A stretch of 64,000 nt of DNA from positions 1 through 64,000 of the forward strand of contig QLIY01000250.1 in NCBI GenBank assembly GCA_003260075.1, read 5' to 3'. The notes beneath the pieces were generated by a model. It was not told the origin of the DNA, ran no database searches, and saw only the letters and a list, made by a program, of their open reading frames with translations. The position numbers were made by a program, and so were the translations under genes. This document shows, piece after piece, positions 11,463 to 31,692 of this stretch (positions within the stretch are counted from its first letter, which is position 1; every line of letters starts with the position of its first letter). This DNA comes from Phallusia mammillata (taxonomy: Eukaryota; Chordata; Ascidiacea; Phlebobranchia; Ascidiidae).

Positions 11463-13393
11463 TATGTGAATTGTTATATCCCGTTTTAATTCTGTGTCTT
11501 TCACTTGTTAATTGTCATACTCTTTGCGCTCTTTTATAAACTTGTGACGCAAGATGTGTGCCCAAAATAAGACAAAGCTTTCGCGGCCAGTAGGTAAGGC
11601 TATTGAGAAATGAATTAAACCCTATTGGTTTTCCCGATAACCCTCTAAATTAAATAAAGTTAGCGCACACAAACTGCCTTAAGTAATGATAACGTAAATG
11701 AAAAAAAATGCCCCCCCCCCCATTCGATAAAGACACCCGCATTTCTTCCTCGACTATAAGTTGCCGTTTCGTTTTTTTATGTTCGTCAATATGAAAAATC
11801 CACTCAGACATAGAAGCCATTTGTACATATGCTTTCAAACGCACCTTAGTTGGCAAACAAAATTCGTACTAGTTTGTATTCTATCGCGATGACCCGCCGC
11901 AGTTAAAGGGTTTATAACTTAGCCCTTTCTCGATTAGCTATGTATCGTGCTATTAGCTATGCATCGTATTCCCATGCAAAAGTTTCCAACAATGTTATCT
12001 TGATGAACCAAGTGAAACGCCGTCTGGTGTTAAATGAATTATGAAATAAATGAGTGCTTAACATTTATTACTGAAACTCGGCTAAAATCAAATAAATTCC
12101 GGACGGGTTAAAGTTAAGATAAAGAATGGGCCGCAGTAATGCAATGATAATCCCCCCCCCCACACCCATTGACAACACTGTTTTCAACTTTTTTTAAAGC
12201 CCCTAACCCCTATAACAAAAGCTTTACATTCGTTTTCTGCTGTTATTTAAATTGTCTTATAGTAGAGGTTTCGCCATTGGGTTTCTTTTATTGGTTTGCT
12301 TGTTTTTATGTAAGTTTAAAAACATGTTACGTTTTTTCTGATGTTTAAGATTGTCCAAACCCGAAAATTTTCTCTTCACGTTTTTTTTTTCTGCAGCTAC
12401 AGACACAATACAAACAATTTGGCCATCTGTGTCGTTTATTACTGTTGAATTGCGATAGGCATTGCACATTTTCATGCATAAAATGACCCAAGCGAATGAC
12501 TCTTTTAATAACTGATGCATTGAAAACAACTTTCAACGCTTTCAAAAGCATCACTTTACCTTCTGTAAGTTGAAAAAAAACTTCTGAACGACATCACAAC
12601 AACAAAAAAGATAACTAACTTATATATTACTGCAACCATTATTTGTATTTTTTCATGGCATTCTGGATCTGGCATCGATTGTATAAAAATGTATATAAAA
12701 ATTTAACCAAACAAGTATATCAAACAAGACTTACCACATTGAACGCAGACCATTCAAAGCGAAGTGAAAATCTCGCAAAATCGCAGCAAGATTAGCCCCC
12801 CCCCCGCATTGCACATTTTCATGCATAAAATGACCCAAGCGAATGACTCTTTTTAATAACTGATGCATTGAAATCAACTTTCAACGCTACTTTAACAAGC
12901 ATCACTTTCCCTTCTGCAAGTTGAAAAAAACTTCTGAACGACATCACAACATTAAAAAAGATAACTAACTACTGCAACCATTATTTGTAATTTTTTATGG
13001 CATTCTGGATCTGGCATCGATTGTATTAAAAATTTAAGCAAACAAGTATATCAAACAAGACTTACCACATGGAACGCAGACCATTCAAAGCGAAGTGAAA
13101 ACCTCGCGAAATCGCAGCAAGATTAAACGCATAATACAGGTGGTTGCGTTCGAATTTAAAATTGCAAATATTTTTCATTTCAGAAAATATTTTACTGTAT
13201 TAATCAAAAACTTGTAAGAAAATGCGAACAAACAATCTTTATTTGTGTAATTTGTTTGTTGAAATTCAGTAAAAATGGTTTAAAACTCATTCGCGTTTCT
13301 AATCCCACAATCTTTTTATATCCATTAATCATTTTTACGGAATAAAACAGTTTTAAATAAACAGCTCATTTTTTGAACATTTCCCCCCCCCCC
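11089..13393. repeat. poly-C runs joining redundant fragments (probable assembly joins)
   Basis: Homopolymer C runs occupy 11089-11151, 11394-11462, 11711-11721, 12152-12161, 12796-12805 and 13383-13393. The pieces between them repeat overlapping parts of 308-2200: 11152-11393 and 11463-11710 both match about 308-550, 11722-12151 matches about 868-1300, 12162-12795 matches about 590-1955 without the MITE, and 12806-13382 overlaps what follows. Both short and long runs fall exactly where a piece ends and an overlapping one begins. This fits unmerged haplotype or paralogue contigs joined with a filler better than biology. Confidence 0.75.
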
Positions 13394-16300
13394 TGTAAGA
13401 AAATGCGAACAAACAATCTTTATTTGTGTAATTTGTTTGTTAAAATTCAGTAAAAATGGTTTAAAACCCATTCGCGTTTCTAATCCCACAATCTTTTCAT
13501 ATCCATTAATCAGTTTTACGGAATAAAACAGTTTTAAATAAACAGCTCATTTTATCATTCTTGTTTAAAACAATTGTTCTGTTTTAACGCATGACATAAA
13601 TTTGCAAAATCGTAAGGCGTAAAAACAATGGTTGCGTTCGAGTTTATTCGGTGTTTTATTCCCATAAACTTGCTATGAAACGTTATTACTGTAGTATAAG
13701 CTGGAAAAATTTAAGTAGGCCAAATCTATAGTCCTGTACACACGCGCCGTCGCAGCGGAGTAGCTAAACAGGTACAGTCTACAGCAGGCGCCACATGTGA
13801 GTAACCGAATCGCGGCGACAAAGGCTTTTGGACGTTAACAAAATAATGCATGAAGTAAATGTACAGTACATAAACGTTAAACTAATGGTGATTCGCGCTT
13901 TAACAGGCAACAATAAAGTTTATTGTTCAAATCAGAATAGGGCTGTGCTTTTCTGTTGCTCCGTAAACACCATTGTGGAAAATCTAAGTCTACGCACAAC
14001 TTGTGTATTTGTTTCTCATTCCTGCACCTACTATCTGTACTAAGACAATACTAAATACTAAGACAAAAACATTGTGTTAAAACTACTTGATAAACAACGT
14101 TTAACATACTTCAAGGCCTTTGGAATCAGTAGCAGATTCAATTCGTCATATTCGGCACACGTTGAGTCTATAGTTTATATACCAGGAAGTACAGTTGGGA
14201 ATCAGTTTTACATATTGAAGTTTCTTGCCCCATGCAAAAACGTGATGTAGATCCACACAAAGAGAACAGGTAATAAAGTAACGGTTAGATAGGTTTGGAA
14301 AGAAAGTTTCAAGGTTAGAAATTAGTTTTTGGGAGTTTGTGACAGGTTTTTTGGGCCAGTTAAACTGTTTTCAAGCGTTAATGGCAAACGTTTGTCAGAT
14401 AGAATTGCGTTATCCCCGCTTGTCCATTCCGCATTGCATTACCTCTTTTTCCTTTTCGCCTGAATCAAATAAAACTCACCAAAAAGAGTCAGCTTAAGTA
14501 AAGGTAAAGTTCTGGACCATCATAATCTAGAAAAATCTGTTAATATTACATATGTTTTTGCAGAGAAAAGAGAATGAGCGAAATATTTAGCTTGTTGCCA
14601 ATAAAAAGCAACAATTTGACTCAACAAGGCTGTTGGAAACGCTTAAGTGCATTTTCACCACATCCGTGTACTTCGTGATGCGGAACGACGGCGTATCGAC
14701 TATCACGAGCTGTGACCTTATTTACATACAAGTTTTACCGCTTGGTGAAGCCAGAGCGCACTCAGGACATCATAACAGTATTTTACAACGAAATAGAACA
14801 GAACCAGAAATGCGACTTCTATTTATCCTTAATGAGTAGAAGATTTTTGATACTTCTTAAAAGTAGGTACAACACAACTGCGTTACAATTTCGTTTTGAA
14901 CGTTAATTTAAACTTATTTTTAAACTTAGCGTGTTGGATTTTGTTGGTTGCCTTGTATTTCTAAGGTCGCAATTCGCATTTTAATAAAACTACAACATGT
15001 AGTGTGGTTGTACCGACCGCAGTTTTTGGTTTTCTGGTACATTTTCCCCCTGCTGTCCCGCCTGTTCATGGTCCGGTGCAGAACCATGGGGCCGTCTAGC
15101 TGTCGCCGTGTCACGTAGACCAAAATGCCTTTTTACTGCTTGGGTGTATGAAGCCGTTCGACGTACGGGTTTGTTTTCAATCCCAATTGGGGTCTATAGT
15201 TCTATGACAAAATGCGCAGGTCTATAGTTTTGTGGTTGTAGCAAAGTCGGATTGTTAAATGTTTTTGGCTTTGAATTGTTTACAAGAGTGCTGTAAGCTA
15301 GTAACTTGATAGTCAAAGCATGCTCTAATGTAAATGTAATGTAAAGTGACATAATTATATTTCAGAAGTTTAATAATGGTTGATACCAGTACGTGTTTAC
15401 TGTGTTAGAGAAAACAGGTAAGCGTAAATGCTAAATGCTCAACAGGATATTTTTTCAAGATTCTAGAACACGCTCTTGTGTTTAAATGGTTTTGTCCTGA
15501 AATTGTGGTGGTTAGCTGTGTGTTAGTGAATTTGTAGTCAAAGATTTGTGTAATGTGGCTTTATGTTTTGAAAAAAAGTTACGTGTTGTTATCTGTGCAA
15601 GTTGTTATTTGCATTTTTTACATACATTGATTTGGGGAAAATATAACGTGATTATTAAATATTAAAAAATCGGCCTGTCGAAAAGAATCGCAAAGTTTCT
15701 CTAACGTAAAGTTATCGAAATTGTGCACCATAAACTTATGTTGACGCAGCGCGCTCTGCCCGTGGAATTACTGTATAGTCACCTAATATTTCCAGTTTCC
15801 TGTCTCGTGTGACAACGTCATGCATACCTAGCTTGGCTCTCTTGCAGTAAAGCTTGGGCTGCAGTTTTTGGTTGTTGAGTGTGCAGTTAAGAATTTTCGA
15901 CTAAACACTAGTGATGGCCCCAAACGGCTAACTTTCGGTTCGGCCGAAACCGCATATTTGGCAGGTTTTGCCGAATAAATTCGGCCGAACTAGCCGAATT
16001 GTTTATGGCGCCAGGCGAAGTCGTACGTTACGCGATTAACATGAAAACATAAAAATACTAGGCAATTAGTGCAGAATAGTTGTGCTTTGTTGTTTTGAGA
16101 GGTTTAACATCGCCTCAAGCATGATTGCTAACCTGTCAAAGTATTATTGATTTTTACGTCTCCAGTGGAAAAAAAACGATAATTTGTGACAAAAAATTCC
16201 TACAAATTATTCGGCCAAAACCGAATCTTTACAAAAGTGACCGATTTGGCCGAATAAGTACATCTCCACTAAATACTTACCTTGATGAAAGTTGTTACCA

Positions 16301-17430
16301 CCGTGCACTAACTTAGTTTCACTATTATGTGGAAGATTTTCTTGTTGTCTGAAAGAGTTATTTAATTTTTTGGTTTCAAATAATATTGTTTTGTTGATTT
16401 GTCATATTTAAAGTAGCTTTACTGTCGTACAATTACATTATTTAGGTTACAAACGACAAAAAGATTGCTTTCGCTTGATTTCCTGTAAGGAATTGATAAA
16501 TATTCAATTAAATGTGAATTCCGGAAAAAATACAATCTACTCAATTTTTTAAGACTCGTATTAAAGTTTCAACATTACAACTTAAGTGTTTATAGATGAT
16601 TGGTTTGTCTTAGATAAGTTACATCGACTTGGAATCACCTGTTTATCAACGTCTTATCGCGGTGTACGGTTGCCTTTGACTTTCTGTACCAGTGCAGCTG
16701 ATAACCTAACAGTAGGTGTTGTTAAATTAGGTGCATTTCCAAAGCCGCAATGTATCATGCTCATATGTTGGTTATGGTGCAGCTCTACCACATAGCATAC
16801 TGTACTGTTTTGATTTTTTAACAATCGGTAATTAGGAATAGATAGTTACAATTTATCGACCATGAACAATTGTAAAAGCAGAAACACACCTGAAAACGTA
16901 CAAAGTAGAATGGCACTTGTTGGTCAGAGACTAAAAGTAGATAGTTTGTGATACTATATAATATCTAAAATGCCTAACTCAAGTGAAACGTTTCAAAATG
17001 AGTCAGCGTAGGAATACGGTTTGATGCTGTTGGACATGGTTCTACAGAAAGTATTTTCATCGCCAATCCCGTCCAGCGTGAAATCAGCTCCACCGCATTA
17101 CAATTTCCTTCAGTGTGTTCAACATCAACTTTGTTATTCTTATAATCAGCGTGTTGCCATTAGATTTCTTGCTTTTTCTGCCCTGTACTTGCCAGGTCGT
17201 AATTTGCAACACAGTACAGCATTAACGTGCATTTTTCCGATGACAATGACTGTTGCTGTGTTGCCTAGTTAACCAAACTGGTGCAAAAACAAAATGGTTG
17301 TCAATTAAGCTGTCTAAAAATGCCTTTGATTTTTTGTATAAAGCCATTCGGACGTATAAGTTCCGTTTTGGGTCCCATTTTAAATCGTGTGCAGTGACAT
17401 TTTTAATGGTTGTACCATACGTTATGGCTT
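11152..17430. repeat. segmental duplication, copy 2
   Basis: Direct copy of about 308-6010, fragmented by C runs up to 13393 and continuous afterwards. It retains empty sites for the two MITEs found in copy 1 and holds a more complete copy of a third MITE (15909-16268). Short open frames exist, but none shows codon conservation or splice structure that I would support as a gene. Confidence 0.75.
15909..16268. mobile_element. hAT-like MITE, 360 bp
   Basis: It begins TAGTGATGGCC and ends GTACATCTCCA (imperfect inverted termini), with TTCGG/CCGAA-rich inner repeats at both ends. It is flanked by CTAAACAC (15901-15908) and CTAAATAC (16269-16276), a 7-of-8 match. The related sequence at about 5145-5195 keeps only the left end, so the insertion predates the duplication and was later deleted there. 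Confidence 0.55.
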
Positions 17431-17674
17431 AATTAGATTTGAAAAAATGTTACTAGATAAAATAGGTTGGTACAATGCAGCAGTCTGTTTAAAAATTATG
17501 ATTTTGATTGGTATGGTTACTATATATCTGTCACAATATATGCATCATATTTTTTGGTTTAATTAGCCTACATTTGGAAAAAAAATGTTACTAGATAAAA
17601 TAGGTTGGTACAATGCAACAACCTCTTGAAAGATTTTGATTGGTACGGTTACTGTATGTCTGTCACAATATATG
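17425..17674. repeat. tandem duplication, about 131 bp x 2
   Basis: Two adjacent units share TTTAATTAG or CTTAATTAG near the start, ATGTTACTAGATAAAATAGG in the middle and CTGTCACAATATATG near the end. They begin at about 17425 and 17556. The sequence is non-coding. Confidence 0.75.
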
Positions 17675-20008
17675 ACAACTCGAATGAAATCGTAAAGATT
17701 AACCTAATGCTGATAGAGTAATAGTTGCTGTTTTTTGGCAAAAAACAAAACAAGATTAAATAGTTCAGGCACTGTTTGGTGGGTAGTAATTGTTTAAGTT
17801 TTTGCAGCTTTTAAAGTTACTTACTGGTATTATGAAATACTAAAAAATCTCTTATTTTTATATTTCCTGCAAGAGCGTAATTACCTACGCTGTTTTTGTA
17901 AAACTTCACGCCTGGGTGACTTGGAATTTACTTCCGTGTAATCGCGAAGATTTTGTTGAAGCGGAGTAAACGTTTACATGACAAGGGACGAAGCAAACGC
18001 TGATCCCATAAGTCTAGCTAGCAGTTTTATGCATGGTTGGCTATGTATAAATTTTATATTCACCGGTTGTTTTGTACAGTATTTTTACCCATTTCATTTA
18101 ATTGCGCCACATCTGTCTTTGGACACATATTTTATTTGTGGTTAATTCAGTTGGGATTGTATAATTGTTTCATTACCGTGACAAAATAATCATTGACATT
18201 GCCACATTCCAAACTGCTAAACAGTTCATTAAAAGTTGTTGCTGTGCAATCAAATCAACTTTTAATGTTTCTGAAAACAATCAAACGCCTCAAATTCCCA
18301 TGTTTAGTACAATCAGTCTGCAACAAATAAGCATTAGGATGACCCATCAATGTTAGTGTGTCAAGTATTATTCATATTATTGCCTACACACCAGTTTATA
18401 CTGTGTGGAATTGTTTTTGTATATTGCTATTAAAGTAACAGACTGTCTGTGACCATAGATAGGAAAACGGTTTTGTTCACAAGGTAGTACAAGCATCGAA
18501 TTGCGACATGCAGTAAATATACGGCGTTTTAATAAAGTGGAATGTCACTTTAAAAAATGTTTTTGCTTTGTCGCTTCGTTCGGGTGAATAGCCTCTTAAA
18601 GCTTAGGATCGGACATGACGACTTAAATTTTACTAGAGTGGTGAACTAAACCAGTGTTTAATTGCATGGTAAGTGTTTTTCTGTATAAACGCATGGGTAT
18701 CACTGTTAAGCCTTGACATGTCCTTTCTGAGACTTTAGTGTCGTAGTTTCTGGATTCGTGATTGTCAACTAAATGCTAAAATACCCAATAAATCATATAA
18801 GGTAGGCTAGTATTGCGTACATTGTAAGGCATATAAAATTCCTTAAAACACAGTAAACTTTTAGGTTTATTTTCTTGTTCCTATAACTTTTTGCATTTTT
18901 TACTGGGCGCGTCTCGATTATTTAAACACGATTATCTTTAGTCGCTGCTTTACTTGATGCAAAACTCTTTGGCCACCAAGACCTTATTTGTACTCCAATT
19001 TGCTATCTTACGAAGTCAATGTTAGTTTACTTGTGCGTTGGCTGATTCGGAGGATGTACATACAAAAAGTATTTTTAATTTTAATTTGCGACATAGCCAT
19101 AATATTCAGCGGGCTACAGACTTTTAACGTAAGTTAGGAAACTTGTATACTAGAGATGCTTTGAAACTTTTACACATCCAGCACCCTCCAAAAAAACATA
19201 ATAGTCTGGAGTTAACTTCTCTTTAGTGATTGTAAACAGTGAAATTTTCATTGGATCACTGGTAATCAAAAAACGCGAGAACAACGTACCAAGCCGATCT
19301 GTCTGTACAAGTTGGCGTCCGTAAACACAAGGGTCTTTCATTTAGGTAACCCTATACATCTACAGAAACTGTTAAAAACGTTTTAGCGTTTAGTTAAGTG
19401 GCAAACCGTCCGTGCGTCTTGTTCGTTTTCGTTAAAATTAAGCTAAAGCAAAATGAAACGGATGTTTTCGTCTTCACGTTGTAGATCAGCATTTCTTCAA
19501 TTGTTTTTGAATGTGTAGTATTGCGATAGTTTGACTTCAATATTTTGTTGCTTTTGATTATTTCAGAGTTGTTATGTTAAATTGCATAAAGCGAACAAAT
19601 TTTCGAGGCAGAAAGTGGTGCATTTTACCACAAACTAGGAAAAGTACTATTTTACACCTATCATGACCGACGCCAATTACATTGCAGCGGAAAAACTTTA
19701 ATTTCGAGAAAGAAACATTCCGGAAACGTTTAAAAGGCGTTCATGTTTTTTGATCAACATGTCTTCCAAAAGCTACATTTATAAACCTAATAAAACATGT
19801 TAAAAAATGTTTCATACGTCGTCAGGATCCGAAATGACTTCGGTCCATAGTTTGGTGGCGACACCTGACACAGAGCATATTGCATATTGAAAAAGCAGCT
19901 CTCATTTTTAGGTTTATTGAAAAAAACTTAAATGTAATATCCCTTATACATATAGTTTTTTTTTAGTTTTGCAGACACTTAAAACAAAATGTTTTGCAAT
20001 TTGTGACT
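17675..20008. other. intergenic region upstream of the NACHT-kinase gene
   Basis: AT-rich sequence without a supportable gene. A degenerate hAT-like terminus occurs near 19820-19870. An acceptor-like TTTTAGTTTTGCAG ends at about 19976, roughly 33 bases before the start codon. The same arrangement stands before the first kinase gene (TTGTTTTGCAG ending at 8308). It could be a 5' UTR intron end or a spliced-leader acceptor, since trans-splicing is common in tunicates. I cannot tell which. Confidence 0.4.
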
Positions 20009-27531
<7,523 letters not shown>

Positions 27532-30500
27532 AACCAATGGCAAGTTTTCAGGTTAGTCATTAAGCCCACGGATTTTTTTTTTCTATCACCTTTTATGTCT
27601 TATGATTATAAAGCAAACGACAATCCTAACCGTCTGTGAAAACAAAGTAATTTATGAAAACCTATATGTTTCAAATATGTAATTAAAAATTCCATTAAAC
27701 TATTTTGTGCGCATCAAACCCCAGAAAACAAGCATATCTCTTTAAACTTTTTTTAGTTTACCACTGCTGGGTTCGGGTACTGAGAAACTTCACTAAATCC
27801 GTTCAGAGAAACGAAAGACAGTTTGATGGAGGCCCAAACCAATAGAAAAGTTCTTTGAAATTTGAAAATTAATTTGTGAACTGGAACAAAAAAATCGTAT
27901 TGTTTTGGAAATCGTCTCCTATTTATGTCAAAGGGGAACGTTTTGCAAGTCATTGTTGATTACTACAGTGTGCTTTGTGTTGATCTCAACTACTTTCTTT
28001 AATGTTTTATACTTATACGTTTGGTTTGTTGTGCTCTTTTTAAATAAGTAGTTTTGGTGTACTCAATCTGTGGTTTGCATCTGTAAATAATCAAAATTGT
28101 GTTTGCTATGAGCTCCTGAAATTTATATTGTTCCTCTGGTATCTTGTAGCGTTTGTCATAACAATGTTGTGACAATAACAATATAATTTTGTAGCAATTC
28201 GGGTGTGTATACTTTGTCAACGTTGTCGCGGCTGTGATCATCGCATATACAGACCACAAAACGCACTTGATACTTACATCATTGCGTAAATGCTATAACC
28301 ACAATACATAAAAATGTAAATTCTCACCAATCATTTTGTGTAAATATGTTCCCATGGTAAACCATAAGTAATGTATTTATACATGTCGACAATCTTTGCG
28401 TTTGTTTGTAGTTCGACCGCTACCCCGTCTGCCTGGGCGTTGTGGACAGATAGGCTATATGCAACGTTAATGTTGGTTTGCTCTTGAGTGCCACCAAACG
28501 ACCACCGTCGATTGATAAAATTTTACTGACATTTATGTTGTAGCGTGTGGATATCATATGTGTTGTTCGCTTGTTTATTGTTTTTATTTTCTTCTCTCAT
28601 TATATCTTTGCAATATGCGTCGCATTCAAATGAAACTTAACCATCTGATAAATACATTATCAACAATGAAAAATCGCAAATATGATACCTGAATCGCATG
28701 GTTGTCCTGCTTGCACTGTAAAGTTGCTCAAATATCGAAAGTAAAATTGGACGAAATCTCACAAAAAATGTTAAGTGTTATTTATGTGTTATGTTATGTG
28801 TTATTTACGTTTATGTACGTTTTCCAAAAAATTGCCACCTTTGTTTGTTAAACCGCAAAATCTTTGTTTTTTTTGCAATTGATTTTGAACTTAAATATAA
28901 ATACTAAACTGGCACAAAAGAATTTTTTGTTGTAGAATATAATTTGCTCATATTTCTACAAACGATCTTCAAGTGTTAAAATCATTCGACAAGTATTGGT
29001 TACTGCTTGGACTTGAGTACAAATCACACACTGCGGTTGTTAACTTGAACAATTTTTGTAAGAATAATTTTGAGAAAACTTGTCTATTGTTCGACATTTA
29101 CCCAAATGCATCGTTCCTAGTCATATGCAACACGCTTTAATTATCTTGACACGAACAAAGATTTTTACAAGACAAGACTTTGACTTTTTACAAGACAACA
29201 TTTGCGTCTTCTCCGCATGAAATGTTTATATTTGTTTTAATACGCACAGTCACCAAGTTTAGTGTACAACTGGTTACAACTAAAACTTCTAGTTTTCTTT
29301 TGCAATTGTGCTACCGTTCATTGATTCCTGTGTACGATAGTGTTTGGTAAGGAAAGTGACACATAGACAATAGTTTGTCACGAGTAACCAAATTGTCAGA
29401 CTCTAGATCTAACTGAAACCAACCGAGCTGTCTCTTTCTAAAATTTAAAGTGGCTAAACTCCAGTGTGTCTAACTAAATCTGTTTCGAAAGTGTTTCGTC
29501 ATAAACCATTGTAGGAAAACTGTGGATTGCGTCAATAACGGATGTTGCGCAGCCTGTGGCCACCTTTTGGTAGTCAAAAGACAACCAACATGTGCTGGTT
29601 TACTACTTGAACATGACAAAACAAATTTCATCGTATTTGACCCTATGTGTATTTGTGTTGCCTTGATGGTTTTGTTTGGTTGAAACACTAAAGTCATGGT
29701 ATTTTTATTCTTTTTCTTTAGGGGGGGAGTATTTATACAAACCAAATGGTTGCTAGTTGCTTGAAATTCGGTTTTATACAAAATCAAGTTGGTATAAAAA
29801 TGTGTAACTTTATTTCACTCTCGTAACTTCGAGAAACGAGTAATACATACACCAACACCAAGTTTGTAATAGGGGTACCAACCTGTCGATGTTGTGATAG
29901 TTAGTTGAAAATTGCCTAGTTGGTAACTACACCATACATCCTAGTTTAATCACCAACGATGTACGTTCTTAACTTCAGTGGCAAATATACCATTCCTTTC
30001 CGTTTCTGTAATCAGGCATTCGGGGCATAACATTTAACATTGTTACTTCAATGTGTAAATATTATTGAATTGCAGTAAACCAAAAATACATACGGCGCGC
30101 ATGCGTTTCAAAATTAGGGCGACAAAATCCTATTATATGTTAACTGCAGCTCTACCAACTGTGGTGTGCTTTCAATGGTGGAAGTACATACACCGTTGAC
30201 TGTTGCGTACATTTTATGCAACGAGTGAAAGTGTCGAGCTGTTGAGTGATAGGAGGCAAACTACAATATCGCTACACGATAAGATTGATTTCTACTCTTG
30301 TAAGTCGTAAACTTACCTGCACTTGCGCAATCTACTGACCAAACCACAAAAACTGAAGCTGATGTGACGTACATTTTGTTGTCTTACTGCTTTACTGTTA
30401 ACATTTTCTACTGACAAGAAACAAAATCGAATGCAAACAATGTTCCAGCAAAAGAATTTGCCCACTAGTATAAGCAAACAGAGAAAAATTAGCCTACCGG

Positions 30501-30855
30501 CCTTTCAACCATTTGTTTGAACAATTGCAAATTCTTGACACCGGTTGTCCATGAAATCTTAAGCAAGCAGTGATTTGCTTCGTCAAGAAACAGAAAGGTC
30601 TAACTGCAACAAACCAAGTTGTCTCTTTCTGAATTTAAAGTGGATAAACTGTAGTGTGTCCGTGCTAAATCTTTTTTAAAAGTGTTTTGTCACAAACTAT
30701 TGCAGAAAAACAGTGTGTTGCGTCATATAACGGATGTTGCGTAGCCTGTGACAAGCGGATAAATAATCCACCTACCTATTAGCTAAACAAGATAACCAAC
30801 ATGTGTTTGTGTAACTACTGAAACGTTCCAAAGTAATTTTTGTTGATCTTCTAGG
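27532..30855. other. intergenic region with paralogous flank sequence
   Basis: No supportable gene. About 28570-28780 resembles 44930-45100 after the GTPase-kinase gene, another sign that kinase 3' flanks were copied with the genes. About 29460-29810, 30600-30830 and (inverted) 37180-37520 share a common block, including GCGTCA, AACGGATGTTGCG and AACCAACATGTG. About 30150-30290 resembles 5950-6060. Confidence 0.55.
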
Positions 30856-31692
30856 TTTTAGAGTTTCTTTCATTTTTTATTATAGTTTCCCGCGCTCTTG
30901 GGCGCATTGGGCAGCAAGATTGTTCCACTTTTTTCTGTCTTTTGCAATTTCTTCTATCTCCTTCATGTTTAACCCTCTCATTTCCAGGTCTTTGCGGAAA
31001 GTCTCCCTCCAGGTAAGCTTTGGCCTACCTCTTTTTCTTTTCCCTTGCGGTGTCCAGCTCATAGCAATTTTTGGAGCCCGTTCGTCTGACATGCGTAACA
31101 CATGTCCCGCAAGTCTAAATCTCCGCGTCGACATGATGGTACATAAAGGCTTGGTACCACTAATTTGGTACACCTCATCATTTGTAATGTGGTCCTTGTA
31201 TGTGATATTTAGGATCCTTCGAAGACAACGCTGATGGAAAGCGTTTATGTGCTTTTTCAGCTTGACTGTCATTTTCCAGGTTTCACTGGCATATAGAACG
31301 GTGGGCATTACAATTGACTGGTACAGTTTGATCTTTACCAGTTTCGAAACCTTCGAGCTTGACCAAACTGTTTTGAGCCTTCTGAAGGCCGAAGCAGCTT
31401 TTCCGATGCGGGCATTTATGTCGGCCTCCACATCAGCATCTTGTGTGAACACACTGCCAAGATAGGTAAACCTTGTGATGTTGTTAATAGGCTCAATTCC
31501 ATTGATGGTTAAATGTACGTTGGACTGAGTTTCCCCTCCAACTCGAAATGCAGCAACAGCCGGTCTGACGATCAACAGCGACAAGACAAAGTTACTTCGA
31601 GTTTCTTTCATTAAAGGAAGCAAATTATTGGTTGTTTTTGTTAAAGATTTCACGGATAACCTGTGTGAAGTTGTTTTAGGTGTCCAAGCCAA
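30856..31692 (-). mobile_element. 5'-truncated non-LTR retrotransposon, 3' end of reverse transcriptase ORF
   Basis: A 270-codon frame ends at TAA (30880-30882). From about residue 45 onward it reads as the C-terminal third of an endonuclease/reverse-transcriptase ORF: FTYLGSVF, ADINARIGKAASAFRRL, the thumb-like YQSIVMPTVLYASETW, HQRCLRRIL, RLAGHVLRM and GKRKRGRPKLTWRETFRKDL. The catalytic YxDD region and endonuclease are absent, so it is a dead-on-arrival copy. The first 40 codons are probably flanking or junction sequence. AATAAA-like sequence follows the stop. The minus-strand frame is the only one with these motifs. Confidence 0.85.
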
